Source: Vespa crabro
Lineage: Eukaryota; Arthropoda; Insecta; Hymenoptera; Vespidae
DNA: 64,000 bases
NCBI RefSeq assembly: GCF_910589235.1
Contig: NC_060957.1
Span: 62,001 to 126,000, forward strand
Reading direction: 5' to 3'
A program made the position numbers and the translations under genes. A model generated the notes under the pieces. The model was not told where the DNA came from. It saw nothing but the letters and a program-made list of their open reading frames with translations, and made no database searches. Positions 27,837 through 42,601 of this stretch are shown here, one piece after another (positions within the stretch are counted from its first letter, which is position 1; every line of letters starts with the position of its first letter).

Positions 27837-30800
27837 AAAAAAATTGGCCCTAGGCTAACGCATCGGAAGAATTTTTCCCTTTCTTTTTTTTCTTCATTTA
27901 AGTTCGCATTAAGCTGTTAACCGAGAAATACGAGTTAACTCGTCATGAAAATGTAATTTTTCCATTGATACGAGAATAAATGAATCATTTGTTTTTTTTC
28001 CTTCTACTGCATTATACCTTTTGGATTATTCGTTTTACATTGCTTTAACATACCCAAAACTCTAAATCCATATCATTTTATTTTTTTATTAAAATAAATT
28101 TCATACATTAACGTTTACCGGTTGTAAATCTTCACGGTTAACGGATTGAGATAGTTCTCACGACATCTGATCTATAGGTTAGGGAGAAGCGAAATTGAAA
28201 ATAAGAGAAAACTTCGGCTCGTTCTTGATCGAGTTGATGAAGACCGAGCTCGTGCTCGATCAACTTTGTGAACATTTAACCCGGGAAGACGAACAAAATT
28301 TCAACTTATAAAAGTATATTGAGAAAAAGAGAAAAGGAAAGAATCTTAATCGAATCTAAAATTAACTTCACGATCGTTCGTTTTCGATTCTATCGACGTC
28401 ATCTTCCTTTTACTTTCCTCAAACAAAATCTATAATTTATAGATTGTTTTAAAGTCATCAAATTTAACGAATCGTTCTCGGGTTCGAAATAAAATCATTT
28501 GAGATTTCTTCATATTACCATGGCGTATCAGCGCGCGTAACCAATTACTTTAATCATCGCACTTGAAGACCAATAAATCCATTTATTTTTTTGTACAACG
28601 ATAAGAACTTTTTCTTGGATTTATCAAGAAACTCTCAGTGGTATGGTTATATAAAATACGTCTGGGTCTTATGCTTTTGCATTTCTCCTTACGCTCAAGG
28701 CCTTATCAAGGACTTGCAATTCTATTCTCAAAAGTATTTAATGTCCTCATGAGAGACATTTCCTTTCTCATTGAGAAAATTTTCCAATAAAGTGTGAAAT
28801 ATTCAAACACCCATCTCGCAATCAAGAGGACGTGTCTAGCACTAAAATCAAATCAAAGAGTAAAAAATGGATTTAATATGAAAAAAAGAAGAAAGAAATA
28901 AAAAAATAAAATCTTTCTCATTAGTAGAAACAATCTATTGCGAGATTATTTCCATTAATAATGGAGGCAATTGAATTAGTACGGGCGCTAAATCAACGCT
29001 AGTCGCCAAGTCAAAATGAAATGTCTATCTAGAGTACAATCTACTTTGTAATTAATTCGATTTTTTCAATAAATAAAATCATTTAAAGGTGATTCAACAT
29101 TTATGAAAACAATTGGAGATACTTTGTTAATAATTTTGGAGGAAAAATTATTAATAAAATTTCCTTCGTATTTAAATAAAATTCTTTTATCTCGACGAAA
29201 AATAAAACTTGCGACATGATGTTCGTGCAATAGTAAAAAAAAAACTGTTTATTAAGAAAATAATGTGAAAAACAAGTTATATGGGATATAAAAATATATA
29301 TCGGAGCATGATGAAGGAGGCCATTATAAATACATGTATCGAAGAATTATCCCTCTGTCTCAGAGTTTTCTTAGAAGGCTAATGGGACACGAATAATTCA
29401 ACCAATGTCAAAAGTTACGATCTATGCAATTTTCATTGGCTCTCTAGAGTTAATACATTTCTACGTTACCGTCCATTCATATGTTCGCTCTTTAATTGAT
29501 ATTTCAAGTGAAATTCCCAAAAAGACATTGTGTATTTTTCTATAAAAGTTGAAAACAATTCTTTTTCTTAACATAATGTGATCAGTATTATTGACGGAAA
29601 TGCTTGTGTCTCATTTGACATGTCACTATTTCCTTAATAACTTTGTTAATTGGTTAATTTGACATTATGGTCGCTATTTCAAATTCGCTTTCAGATTTGG
29701 AGAGGTCTCTTTTTTTTTGGACAAGTCCAAGTGCATCCGTGACTGTTTAGGTCAGATAATGCAACTACAAGCGAAGAAGTAAAAAGTTGCATACTACCAA
29801 ATTCTTGTCTATATAGCTTTTATTAAAGAAGCACGCACACACAAATTCTGTCTTTTTCTCTTGGTTTCATCGCGATGAACGTCATTATTGTATCTTTAAA
29901 TACAAATAACAACGCACATTTTCAACGTTAGAAAAATGCAGAAAAATTATCCGTGAATAAGGAAGAACTTTGAGCATTGTGATACGATTTTATTTGAATA
30001 TTTTATATTTATACGTAGGTATACTATGAAGAGGGACAAAAAAAAAGAGACGAATATAAAAAAAAGCATCGTACGAGTTGGAAAGAGGCAAATTAAAAAA
30101 CTATAAACGAGAATAATTATTCATTATGAAAAGAAACTAGCCCGACCGCTTTTAGCATTCGTCACGGCCAATGAACTGCACCTCCCCAATCCCCCGCCCT
30201 TAGTTCTGTCATCATAATGATCAACATAATATTTGCATAATATTATATTAATATTATGAACTCTGCATAATAACTACACTCGTTTTATTCGTTTCTTTAT
30301 TACCTATGCATTAGGCATGATCACTACTATAATATTATTGTATATTTTAATATTAAAATTTGTTTAAAAACGCGGCAATGGGAAAAGATCTACAGTTGCA
30401 GTTAATTTAAGCTCGAGACCGAACAATATTACGGCATGACGAGGTTTCATGAAGTCAGGTATTATCAAGGCATAAAACACTTAAAATATTATATTATTTA
30501 TAATTATTATACGTTTCCTTGACTCGTTGAACGCTAAATGGCAAATTTATTTATAGGAACGGAAAAAAGAATCAAGGCGGGCAAAGGACAAATATGCCAT
30601 CACTACGTGGAGAATGAATCCTTGAGTTTTTTCAAGAGCCTAAAATAAGAGATTTAAATTATACATGGCGTATACAGAGGAACAAATGGAACTTGGAAAT
30701 TGCAACAGATAGATTTGAGTACAACTCGACTTTCCTGAGAGAAACGCAACTTTTTAGATTTTATCGTGATCAATTCATTATTAAGATAAAGTAATATATG

Positions 30801-32625
30801 CGTATATATGCGTATACGTTGTAACAAGTATAAGATTTGTTATTTAATTATAGTAAAGTAAATTTTTCATTTATTTAAAATCGTTTCGTTTATTTAAGTC
30901 TATTAAGACGACGCAACATATCGATAACATTAATGAATTATCCATCGGTCTTTCTGCTCGATCGTACGAAAGGTTCATATTGAAATAGGAAATCATTCTG
31001 AAACCAATCGAAGAATTTATTTGAAATGAAAAAGCAACAATTACGGTACATAAATAGTATATAAAATTTGGTTGTAGCTTCAAATGTTTGCTGATATATA
31101 GAAAACGGCTCACATCTACATTCGCGCATTTAAAAAATCTCATGACTCGTGCAAAGCTTCGACAAAGAAACAAAATTGTAACATTCCATTTCATTCGATT
31201 GAAAATTATAACGAGCCCATTCTTTTCGCAAAACTGATTCCATAAAATATTTCCCTGTGATAAAGTCGAAAAATAATCGAAAAAGTTAAATTATCGAATT
31301 TCTTCGATTTCTCTCATTTCTATTTAAAATTCACGATAAAAATGTGGAATACGAAATGGAAAGAAGTGAGAGAAAGAGAAAGAAAATGGCATGAAAGGAG
31401 AGAAAGAGAAAAAAACATAATGAAAAAAGGAATAAAGAAAGAAATGAAGATATGAAGAAAGGAAACAAAAAAGAAGTGTAGTATTAAATATTTTCTTCTT
31501 TTACGTAATAATTTCTATATACGTGCGCAAGGCTAGAATTTCTCTCGCTAGTAATCTCAGAATATAGAGAAAAGATTCTTCTTGCACTTTTTTCTCCCCC
31601 TACATTCTCTCCCTTACTCATCTCGCTTTTTCTTACCAAAGAAAAGAACTTGGTAAAATGTTAATAGACCTTGCTGCGCACCGTAGTGCAATTCAAAGAA
31701 GGCAAAGTTATCCTTATCGGGAAAAGGACGAAACACATCGCAAACAGAAATTCTGTGATCGTGATACTCGCTAAACTTCATTCTATACCTTTTCCAGCAA
31801 TCATTTTCTAGAAATTCTCAGTTCGTAATTAAAAACAGTTCTGCATGCAACGGCGTAATCGATGGAATCTCATCTTTCCTGGAATAGTAATCTCACCGGT
31901 ATAATTAATAACGCGAGGGAAGGGTGAAATTGTTGTTAGAATGTCTATTTAACTTTTTTCCCAAATACTTTTTCTCAACGTTAGTAGCCGGAAAAATCGT
32001 TACTAAATTAATAACGATTTAGGTCAATGAGATAAAACTTTTCATTGGCGTGGCAATATTTTTCTGTTACGTTCTTTACGTTCGCATAACGAACCATCGG
32101 ATTCTACAATTTTATAGTAGAAAACTCCCCTCCCCCTGAAATGACCTAATAAACCATAAAATAAGAAATCTCGTGAAGAAGTATCCGGAACTGAATCTTG
32201 CCTCAAGAATCTCTTTCAAGGGTTCTTTCCGCATGACTTCAGTTATTCCAACCCTCCCGCTAGTCATTGCTCAGAGCAATCTGAAACTCACTTTTGAAAT
32301 TACGAGACATTATCTTACCTTACCCCAATAAATCTTTCAGATATTTAAGATTTGTACGGTTACTGAAAAATAATTCTTGAGAGATAAAAATTGAGAGATT
32401 CAAATGGTAACCTTCGATAAAGAAGAAAATGATTTACTTGCATTTGGTTCCCTCAGAAAAGTTACTTTGAAAGGGGCATTTCTTTTTTCGCCGATACAAT
32501 GTGCCGTTTGCCGTCTAATTTCGCTTAAACCCGTCTGGACTATAAAGTTCGACGACGCTCGTGAAATAACATTATCAAGGAGAAAGCACAGAAAGGCGAA
32601 CGCGCGCGCCTTTATTGGATCTTAA

Positions 32626-32669
32626 CGAAGAAGAAGAAGAAGAAGAAGAAGAAGAAGAAGAAGAAGAAA
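32626..32669. repeat. (GAA)n trinucleotide array
   Basis: About 14 pure GAA units on the + strand, followed by a short GA run. Confidence 0.95.
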
Positions 32670-34247
32670 GAGAGAGTACCGCCTATAAAAGCAACCTTAT
32701 ATAAAAGTTCTCGAACGAAAGAAAAAAGAATCACCTTAAAAGCACCTGCCACTGCGTTTTCACGAGCCGTTGTCCCGTCTAATTCGATTTCGGTTTCGAC
32801 TAGCCATATTGACCAACTTTCTTTTCTCTCTACTTCCCAGTTCATCGTATAACTCATTTGTACCGTGATACCTCGACGAAGAGAAAGTGAAATATAATCA
32901 ATGCCTATCGAATGTGAAAAAGGACGATGCGCTTATATAAGAAACTGAACAACTAATTAACAGAACTTTTCTTATTAACGGAACAACGGCGTCATCGTAT
33001 AATACGCCAAGCGTATGTATGATGCACGCACGTTACCTTTTTAATTTCCTTTGTAAGAGGCATACCAGTAGTAATGCTTGTAGCCTTTTTCGGGAATTTA
33101 ATGCTACCAAGCGCGATCTCAAAAATATACAAGATCGAGATTACACTACTCGCCATTAGATACCTATATATTAGGTCGTACTGTCAAGCGCTACTTCCTT
33201 GGTATCAGCGTTTGTGACTATCATGGGATTGAATGTGACTTGACTCTGATGATTTGTACCAACTAACTGTACGGACTAACGATTGGAAAAATTAACGGAG
33301 GAATCGGAAGGAATGAACCGGATTAGTTCGTCTCGTATATGTTTAAATAAATATTAATTGTGTGTTCCCTGTACGCGATGTTATCACATTGATTTACAAT
33401 ACTGTTTTACTCTTTTCAAAAAGTAATTATTTAGACTGAAGATAAATGTCTTGTAAATCGTTTGGCCTACTACGAGGTTGCTTCTTGAATTTATTGGACG
33501 GCCTAGGACATTCCGGGAAGTCACGTTTAAAACATAAATAGGCCATGGTCCCTTACTCGCCTTTCGTTCATGCGAGAGACTCTTCGTGCTGAATAAAAAG
33601 ACCCTTAATGACCTTTAAGAGGAAATATTTCGTGTGACAATAAATTACTTTCAAGGGTGTGCATATGCGCCGCACCAATTCAGGATTTTAATTGAGCACA
33701 CCCATTCAATTCTGTTTTACTTAAATATTGATAATAAGACAAATATTTTCTGTCTTAAGAACTCTGTAAAAGGCAGAGACAAAAAAGGTCCGCGTCATGT
33801 ATATCAAAATTTTCTTTTTCTTAACAAATAATCCTTCGAAAATGATAAAATTATAATTTCCCGATAGAAAAATGAATTCCTTAACACTTAACCCGTCTGC
33901 TAGGACACTGATGTGCCCTTTCTCTACTATCGATAATCGCGGTGACATAAACCTAATTGAATGAGATTAAATTACGGCTACTATTTAAGTTCTTGGAGAT
34001 GAAAAAATTCAAAGACGGGACATCTTTGTTACATGAATCTGGAGGTTCTTACGTTCGAATATAAGAAACTATCCATAATGGGACGCAAGTAAATAATTAA
34101 CCTAGCGCATTGAAAGAGCAAAAGTAACATATATTATCACGTTCATATGTATTGCCACTCTGTCTGTGTGCCATCATCGTGGAATACGTAAAATACATGT
34201 ACGTATATTGTTGATACGTACATTTATGAATCTAATACAACGCACAT

Positions 34248-34250
<3 letters not shown>

Positions 34251-34305
<55 letters not shown>
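34251..34305. repeat. (GA)n microsatellite
   Basis: Pure GA run of about 27 units. Confidence 0.95.
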
Positions 34306-34308
<3 letters not shown>

Positions 34309-37300
34309 GATTTTATATGTTCATGGGAAGAACAACCGCGATGACAAAGGGATGAAACGGAAACGAGCCGTGCTGTAACATCTCCACACAAACAGGATGA
34401 CCTAAGAAACACACACCCAAATTAGGACACACCCTTCAGGTTTTTATCAAAGTGCAATGTCTACATTTTATCACGTATGTAGGGTGTAACGAACGTTTGC
34501 AAGTATATGCCGAATAAAAGGTAATAAAATTTATCAAACATAAAAGATTCAGGGTGAAAGGAAGATATAAATCGAATAGTAGACACGGTACATGGTTAAA
34601 TGAGAAATGTTCGCTTCGTGACATTTCCTTATTTATTTCGAAATAATATTCGTTCTAGTTTTGATATTTCCTGATTTTATTCGTTACAATTAAAATCCAT
34701 TGATTTACCATCGAACGTGTAAACTGAAAATTTCATTCAAACGAATTGTAGAATCGGTTTTTCGACTTTTTGTTTATTGAGTTATAACAGTAACAGCCGT
34801 TTACTATTTACATCTAAAGATTTACGAGTCATAGAAAAAGGTAAATGCCCATTGATCGATATGATTGGTAAAAAGGATTAGAATTTCCGTTCTAATAAGA
34901 AGACTCGGATATTGATCGGTTAAAAAGAGAAGGAAATTGATAGGATTCGATGCGGCCGATTCATCGACGTATTTTTATATCTATTTCCCTGGCATATTTA
35001 AGGGAGATATAGAAATAGAGAGACGACAGAGAAGATAATACATTACGCGATCATTTATTTAATTACTGACTTGCTAGGTCGTTAAGGAACCGCCCAGCTC
35101 GTATTCTCTTTCGCACTCGGTTAGTTATTCGATGTAGTTGGCGTTTACTGTTCGAGAGTATGAGAAGAGATGAAGAGAGATGCCCCTATTGTTAATGTGA
35201 AAGAGAAACGAAAACAAAGAAGGAAGAAGAAAAGAAGGTTTCCTCGATAGTGGAAAAAGTTAATATTATGTTACCGTCGTTGTTCGCTACCATAAAGTGG
35301 CTAGGATTTACAGAACGGAGAAGGATCACCGCAGAAAAAAAATCCGGAAGAGACTTGAAAACACCCGAAGCCACTTGTTACGTTCGCCGACCAATAAGAA
35401 GTGAACTTTTCGTTCTATGTGTATGAAGGTATCAACCTTCGTTTGCAAGCTCTTTATGATTACGTTGCGAAACAGAAAATTAATTACCTCATGTTTTTTC
35501 TACTCGAGAAAAAATCTCGAGCAAAAAGAATTGCTAATAATTATTCTATTTAACGAATCGATTGTTATTTGCGTCAATTCAAAGAGTAGAAAAAAAAAAA
35601 AAAGAAAACGATGTCTTGTCCATTCAATTCGATGTAAATTACGTTCGACTGAAAATCAAAAGATCGTTAAAATTATCGGGGATGGTAACTCGTCAAAAAC
35701 ACGGAGAGAAAATAAAGAATAAATGACTTGTTATTTGAATTTATATTATAAAGAGCCACATGACGATATAAAATTTATTATTGAATAATATTAATTATAA
35801 TATCTTCTTGGAAATCGTATATTCGTACGATTCGTACGATTCATGTGTATTCGAATCGATGGTTTATGAGCGACGTGCTCTTTACCATTGGCAAATTTCA
35901 TCCTCCAATCGATGCAACCCGCTTATTTTTGTTGAATTCGGTACACAAAATATATACACTTAATGTCTATATCGTTTAAATGAAATACGAGTATAATTAT
36001 CTAACGAGTATATACGAATTCGTATAGATGTACAATACATATTAATATAAAATAATATAAAATTAGTAACCATCGTTAAAAAAAAATTCAAAATAGTATA
36101 ATCGTGAAATCGTTAATAAATATCAAAGAGGGCGTGCCCGTGAGTTAGATTAAAATATAGATGGATATACCTTAACGCAAAAGGAACATGCGAGATTACC
36201 ATTAATACACAACCATTAAATCGAATAATTATTATTGGAGAAAGTAAGCCTTTACGTAAACGATCGAACGTGAAGCCCTTCGGGTTAAATATTCTACCTA
36301 CGACGAAATCCTTAAGATTGACTAATTTTGAGCTTGATTAACGACAACTACTCATCAATGACAATTTCGTTGGCAATATTGTAAAGCTACGTTCGTTCGA
36401 GATATTTCCTTTGTTGCAATTGTTTGGCTGGTACAATTTTTACTTCCTTTCGAAAATTGCCAATTGTACTGATTTGAATTAAAGAAGAAAGGATAATTGT
36501 GCAATTTCTATCGGTAACCTGACTTATGAATAATGATTCCTTGTTCTCATAAAATTGGTAAGATCTAGTCGTAAAAAGAAAACAAAAAGAAAAAAAAAAA
36601 AACACAATTTTTTACAATGTCGTAATTTTCACGATTTTGTAATGAATTCCTTCAAGGCGATAAAGCGATAATAGAAATGGTGTTGAATCTCATGGGCAAT
36701 TCTTGCAATTCATAGTAACAGGTGTCTGATTCTTGCCCGTCTCTTCCATCCGCTCGTCGTGAACAAAGGAAGCGCACCTTTGAACTTCCGTGCTCGACCC
36801 TCTCCAACTATACTACTCTTTTCACCGTACGTCGAACCGAAAGCGATCGATCGATATCTTTACAGTGATTTTGAAAGAAAGGAAAAGAAAATAAAGAACG
36901 ATCGTCACTACCTGAAGTAAAGAATCACAATTTCCAATCCAATCGAAACCACAAAATTTCACTCCTTTCTGATCACGAAGGTGCCATTCTCAGTTCACTT
37001 ACTGTCTCCTTTCTTCTCGTACAACATTCAATAAGCGATCATTGAGTGAAATCGAAAAAGCTCAAATAACGTTTGTAAAAATTGACGTTTCTCTGTGCGT
37101 AGGGACAACGAATGGAAGAAAGAATGAAAAAAAAAAAAAAAAAAAATTAAAAGGTAAAAAGGAACTTTCTACGATCGTCGAATAACTCGAATTGGATTGA
37201 AAAAAAAATAAATAAATACATATAAAAAATAATATACACCTATGTACCGATAAGAAAATAAAGAAGAAAAAAAAAAAAAAAGATCGTCGAAGAAATTTTT

Positions 37301-37499
37301 TTACTGTAAACATGATTATTGTAATATGAATCAGCGATTGGCCTAGAAAAAAAACTTGGAGCTTTCCCCTTTATATTCCACGCACAGGGCGAAAGTCAAT
37401 GATATATAACTCATGTCGATAATATCGAAGGCGATGACTGCTTTTAATATATCACTGACCTTTCTTTCTTCTCCCGAAGAATCTTCCTTTCCTTAGACA

Positions 37500-37714
37500 A
37501 GAAGCGCTCAAAAATCGCGTCTCATATCAAACTCGTTTTTCTCTCTCTCTCTCTCTCTCTCTCTAGCTTTTCGGATCTATCTATGAACACGATCGAGATC
37601 ACCGCACACACGAGAATGAGAGAAGAATTTAAAAAAAAGCGAAACTGATCGGAAGGGAGAGAAAGAGAGAGAGAGAGACCGTGCGTTATAAGCGTACGCA
37701 AGGTAGATAGATAG

Positions 37715-37751
<37 letters not shown>

Positions 37752-38120
37752 AAGAGAGAGATAGGCGAGTCGGGCTTGAAGGTTTCGTGGAGTTCGGGAT
37801 ATTCTGAACTCCTGCCGCGCTCTGTACGTCACGAAACACGCGTCCCGACGCGCTCGACGTTATTTGTGAAGCGGGGAGATGACGGAAAGGAATTAAAAGG
37901 GCTACTGGTGGTGGTTGTGCTGCTGCGACACCAACGCCGACGCCGACGCCGACGTCGACGCCGACGCCGACGGGCCGAGCTCGCAGTTCGCACCTGCGCT
38001 TTGAATTCCATCTATCCTCTTTCTCTCTTTTCTATCTACCTATCTATCTATACGTGTCTTTCTTTAACTTTCAGATACGCCTCAACCGCTGCTCGTCGAC
38101 CTGGAGCTTCTTCTGTCTTT
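37500..38120. promoter_or_regulatory. CpG/GC-rich island, candidate promoter region
   Basis: This is the only strongly GC- and CpG-rich segment of the left 53 kb. It combines TC and GA tracts (37541-37564, 37655-37678, 37717-37746) with a CpG-dense unique stretch (about 37765-37930) containing a CRE-like TACGTCAC, then a GCCGAC hexamer array. In insects with otherwise AT-rich spacers such islands often mark transcription starts or 5' UTRs. Neither direction nor a coding start is evident. Open frames here are made of poly-Arg or poly-Ser from the repeats. Confidence 0.35.
37935..37972. repeat. (GCCGAC)n hexanucleotide array
   Basis: About six units of GCCGAC with one GTCGAC variant. It lies inside the CpG-rich island. 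Confidence 0.9.
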
Positions 38121-41100
38121 CTCTCTCTCTGCTATTCTTCTTTTATATATATATATGTATGCTGTATGTATGTATGTATATATCCATCTGTATCCACAAG
38201 GGAGAAAGGCATCTTCTTTTCTCTCTGTATTTCTTTCTCTCGAACCTTTATCTCTGACGTCTGCTCAAATATCTTACTAGCCCGCTTTTCGTTATCTTTC
38301 CTCGTACGAACTCCGAGTCGATCATAAGTCGTTCGATTCTCTCTCTTTATTTTCAATCTTACGTCAAATGCACGAATGGCATGATAGTGCACATAGATTT
38401 TAAATTAGCTGCGTGTCCTTTAGAACAGTCTTCGTCGAGAATTTGTAAAGTTTGGGTATAGCTCGGGGATAGCATAGACCTTAAATGATTCTCTCCCTCT
38501 CTCTCTCTTTCCATGTCGCTTTTGCTCTCTTTATCGCTGAAAGTAACTTTCGTTCTATTATGTAAAAGTTTGATTGTTTTACCGCAAGCTTTTCGTAGCT
38601 TGTTGCTTGAAAAGTCTGTGCTAGGTGCTGATTGGCAATGCGTTGTTATTACGCATTTACACATTAGTATGGTAATTTTATTATGATACACAAAATTATA
38701 AATATTGATACACAACAACATATATGTTAATGTAGAACGTAAGTATTAAAATTATAATTTTGTTTTAATATCCTATTCTATTTCAATGTTTTTTGTAACA
38801 AATTGTAAGCAAAATTTTTAAACGTTACAACGCAAACTTTTATGTCACCCTTTAGTGATACATGTATATATACTAGCATATTTATTATTATTCTCTAAAT
38901 AACACGATTAGATATTCTTGGAAAGAAATTTCTGATCCGTTTATACCACAACCTTCATGGTCACATTTATGCGCATATCTCTAGAACGTTAATTACTTTG
39001 TTTATGATTTCGAGTTAGAACGACGAAAAATAAACACGATGAGGTATTAACACCTTGGCCATCTACTCATATTGCATTTTGTTTCTAACCAATCACTTCT
39101 TTATTATGCATCTTCCAATGATTCTACCTGTAACGCGACTACATAATAATTAATAATCTTAACTCAGAGTTCGTCATCGGGAATTATAGAAATCCGTTGG
39201 CTATAGTTGGCTATTTATATAAGAATTGTAGCATATCGAGCCTATAAAGATAACGATCGAGTATAAAGCGTGAATCACAAAATTGTTTGTAATTAAGTTA
39301 ATTACGGTCAGACGACAAAAACCGTATCGCGGATAATTACCGTTTGGAGACAGCGATAATAATCTTTGCGTAACTCGTTAATCACGAGACGCTATTTAGA
39401 AGTGAAAAAAGGAAGAAAAAGAGGAAATATTCCCGCAACTCTCGATCGTTGTTTTTTTTTTTTTTTTTTTTTTTCTTTTATGACTTTTCTGTTACATGAT
39501 CAACGTGTAATTTTCATCAAACTTGTTTAATTAGATTAGCGAAATGCCAATTGAACGTCCTAAAGCTCTTTAACAATCTCAACATTTCGATGAGTTTCTT
39601 CAAAGAACTTTATTGATTAATTAATTGCAACTTCTTATTTCATCAATATTTAAAACTCGTATTAATTTAATTCTAATCTAATGATCAAGAGCTTGACATA
39701 TGTTCGGCAATAATTAAATAGCGGAAGGATGCAATTTTATGCAAATACAAAACAGTTTGTTTCACAAACGATACATATAATATCGTTGTAAGTGTAATTA
39801 AAGAAATTAATGTAACAAATTGCAAGAGAATGATATCTCTGGGATATCGGGTAGCTTACGATTAGTTGGTTAAAAAGCATCGTATAGATAATGCTAAAAC
39901 CCATTTTGTTTCTTACGCTTCATCGGCATTGTAATTTAACAAATTTAAATATTGCTTTTCACTGTATCATACAGATACTTTTACATAAATAATAAATAAG
40001 CTAACTTGAGCAATATGATTAATTCGTAAAGATATGATAACGAAATCGTTACAATCAAATCATATCTTGAATCAAAGCAATAAATAAATATATCTTCTTT
40101 TTATTCGTAAAAACGAATGACAACGATAATTGATCATCTATAATATTTTCATAATTTGACTATGGCTAATAAAAAATTTGCTAATCTTTATACCGAGAAA
40201 TATTATGAGTAGAGGCACGCGCATTTGCTCAGAGACGCACGTTGTGCGAGCATTCTCGTGCGTGCGAACAAAAACATGGAGGAGGAGGATCTGCGTAGAA
40301 AAATAGGGAGTGATATTTCGTGGAAATGGTCGCACAAAACTGACCTCAAGGATGATAAGGAGGACGATGAAAGTGGAGAAGAGAGCTTATTGCTATACGA
40401 AGAGAACGAAACAACAACAAAGCACTACCAGCTGGGTCAATACAAAAAACCCCCTGTTCATTCCTTTCCTTTTTTTTCCTTTATGACCTCAACTTCCTTC
40501 CTCTTCGTTTCTTCTTCTTTTTTTTCTTTTTTTTTTTTTTTTTTTTTTGTTATACTGTACGCCTTCAAAAAAAAGGAAAAAAGAAAAGAGAGGAAGGAAA
40601 TTAATTCTTAGAAAGGGAAGCAATTTATTGATTATTCGAATTTATTAGTATTAAAAAATATCTGACAGAAATTTCTCTTAATATTTACTTGAACGTCTTC
40701 TTTTATTTTCATTTGATCAATCGTATCTATTAGATAATCATTATCAAAGTGAAAAACTTATGAGGATATCGGTTGACAAGAAGAATAAATAAAAATATCG
40801 GAGCCCGTTTAAGATAAAAATGAAGTTCTTGTAATTTTCTATTAATTGATACATTGTACAGCACCAAAGAGGAATCGAGAATACCGCGTGACGAGAATAT
40901 CTTTAGGTAGAAATATCCGCTACCGGAAACGAGATATTGTACGATAAGGAGCTATTCACCTAATATCACTCGAAACGTGTGCGGAAAAAAAATGAAGTAC
41001 AAGCGCGTTAGAAGAATATTGTCCTTTCTCTCGGATTCATTGTATCGCTTTATACGCTTGTGTAGGTAAGTACGTTGTACCTGTCACAACGTCGGCGCGC

Positions 41101-42599
41101 GTGAGTTGAAAAATTGAATTAAAAGTGAACATCCGACAAAGTATGATCTTCTCTAGCCACGGCCACAACCAGAGACTGATCGTTTAATTAGATACCCATA
41201 GGAAGGGAATCAATTTCCTAATATTTCTTTTACTCCACACCAGAGAGTTATTGATCGTGTCAACGTTTTTTCTTTCTTCCTCCTTACTTTCGATTACTCA
41301 ACATACAAAGCAATAGATATCCCACGTCCATGTAAAGGCGCTTAGTGAAGGAAGGAACTTCGATTGTTTCGATACGGCACGAAGTAACGCCATCGGGCCT
41401 TAATAAATTGAAAGAAAATTAGAAACCGTAAAAGTAACGACTTACGGTTAAACATAATTATAATTATCTTGAGCTCATTCGAAAGATTTTTTTTCTACGC
41501 GAGAGAGCTTGTTGTTTCCGATTGTTCCGAATAAAACGAGCAAGTTTTTACTTGGAAGAAAATTACCGTTGAAAATACTCTACTATTTTTGCAAAGAAAA
41601 TAATAATTTTTCAACAATTGAAAACATTGATCGGATGTTGTTGGAAACTTTTATCCCTCGAAAGAGCCCACGATCAGTGAAATCGCATCGAAAGTGTAAC
41701 ATCGATGAGAGTTCATGATATTATACCATGCAGATGCATAGGAAGAGAAGCCCCCTTAAGGGATTGTAAAGTTGGCGCAGTTGTAGAAATGAAAACTGCT
41801 TTACTCCAGCGTTTGAAACTTAAAATCCCTTTCCATTAAATTTAAATAATACGTAGATAGACATCACGTATTATATGGGTATACATATTGTTCTTTCTTT
41901 CCACGAAAAAGTGTAAAATTATTAAAAATATAAATTAAAAAAACAAGTCGAAGAGAAAACTTTTTGCAAATGGACGTCAATTTATAAATTAACTATATTA
42001 TGATATGAGAAAATCTTTAAAAAAATACGTGCAGACCGAAAGCGAAGCGGCAAAAAAATAACAATAGGAAAAGATGACGAAAAATGCTGTCACGGTGATC
42101 TTGTTTATGGAAAATAGCTCTGGAAAAAAAAAAGAAAAAAGAAAAAGAAAAAAAAAACAGTACTGTTTGCTTTTTTACGAAATTCTTTTTGCGAAAAACG
42201 CGAAACATCGATGTCAAACGAGCAGAGAAAAAAGAAACTTTCTGCTATTTGTATTAATACGTGTTACGTGTTACGCGTTACGTATTCATATGAGAAAAAT
42301 TTGTATCCTGCAAATTAAGGTATAAATGCTTGCGTGTGACTATTTTGCGTAACGTATGTGTGAGCGGTGCAAAGCGAGCAATGTGAAACTTTCGAAAGAC
42401 ATTGTGACAATGGGGAAAAAAAATGTTATAAGTCGAAGTTAAATGGTACTAGACTAGTGATGCATAATAAGAAGATAATTTTTTTACATTTTTGCGTCCA
42501 TTTTTGCGCTCTTGTGCGTCGGTGCATCAGTAAAATGCAAGCGCACTTTCTTCTTTAACGGAAACTTATATTTTTGACTGCACAATTTGATGCAGTTTT
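38121..42599. other. Non-coding block between CpG island and MITE
   Basis: AT-rich. It contains a poly-T tract and a short acidic open frame at 40276-40500 (+) with no family resemblance. No splice-consistent gene is seen. Confidence 0.5.
39452..39474. repeat. Poly-T tract
   Basis: 23 uninterrupted T. Confidence 0.9.
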
Positions 42600-42601
42600 T
42601 A

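Larger units (their letters stand above)
9031..37499. other. Long non-coding block with simple repeats
   Basis: No coding region is supported. The longest open frame, 16469-16933 (+), is Phe/Leu/Ser-rich, has no recognisable motif and looks like chance. Patches of slightly higher GC occur near 20.4-20.7 kb and 24.26-24.56 kb but contain no gene I can support. Otherwise it is AT-rich spacer or intron with the listed microsatellites. Confidence 0.55.

Noticed and set aside
37776..38327. 183-codon open frame on the + strand
   Set aside because: It has no ATG start, and its core is a poly-Arg run from the GCCGAC array followed by TC-repeat Ser/Leu stretches. The frame is a by-product of repeats.
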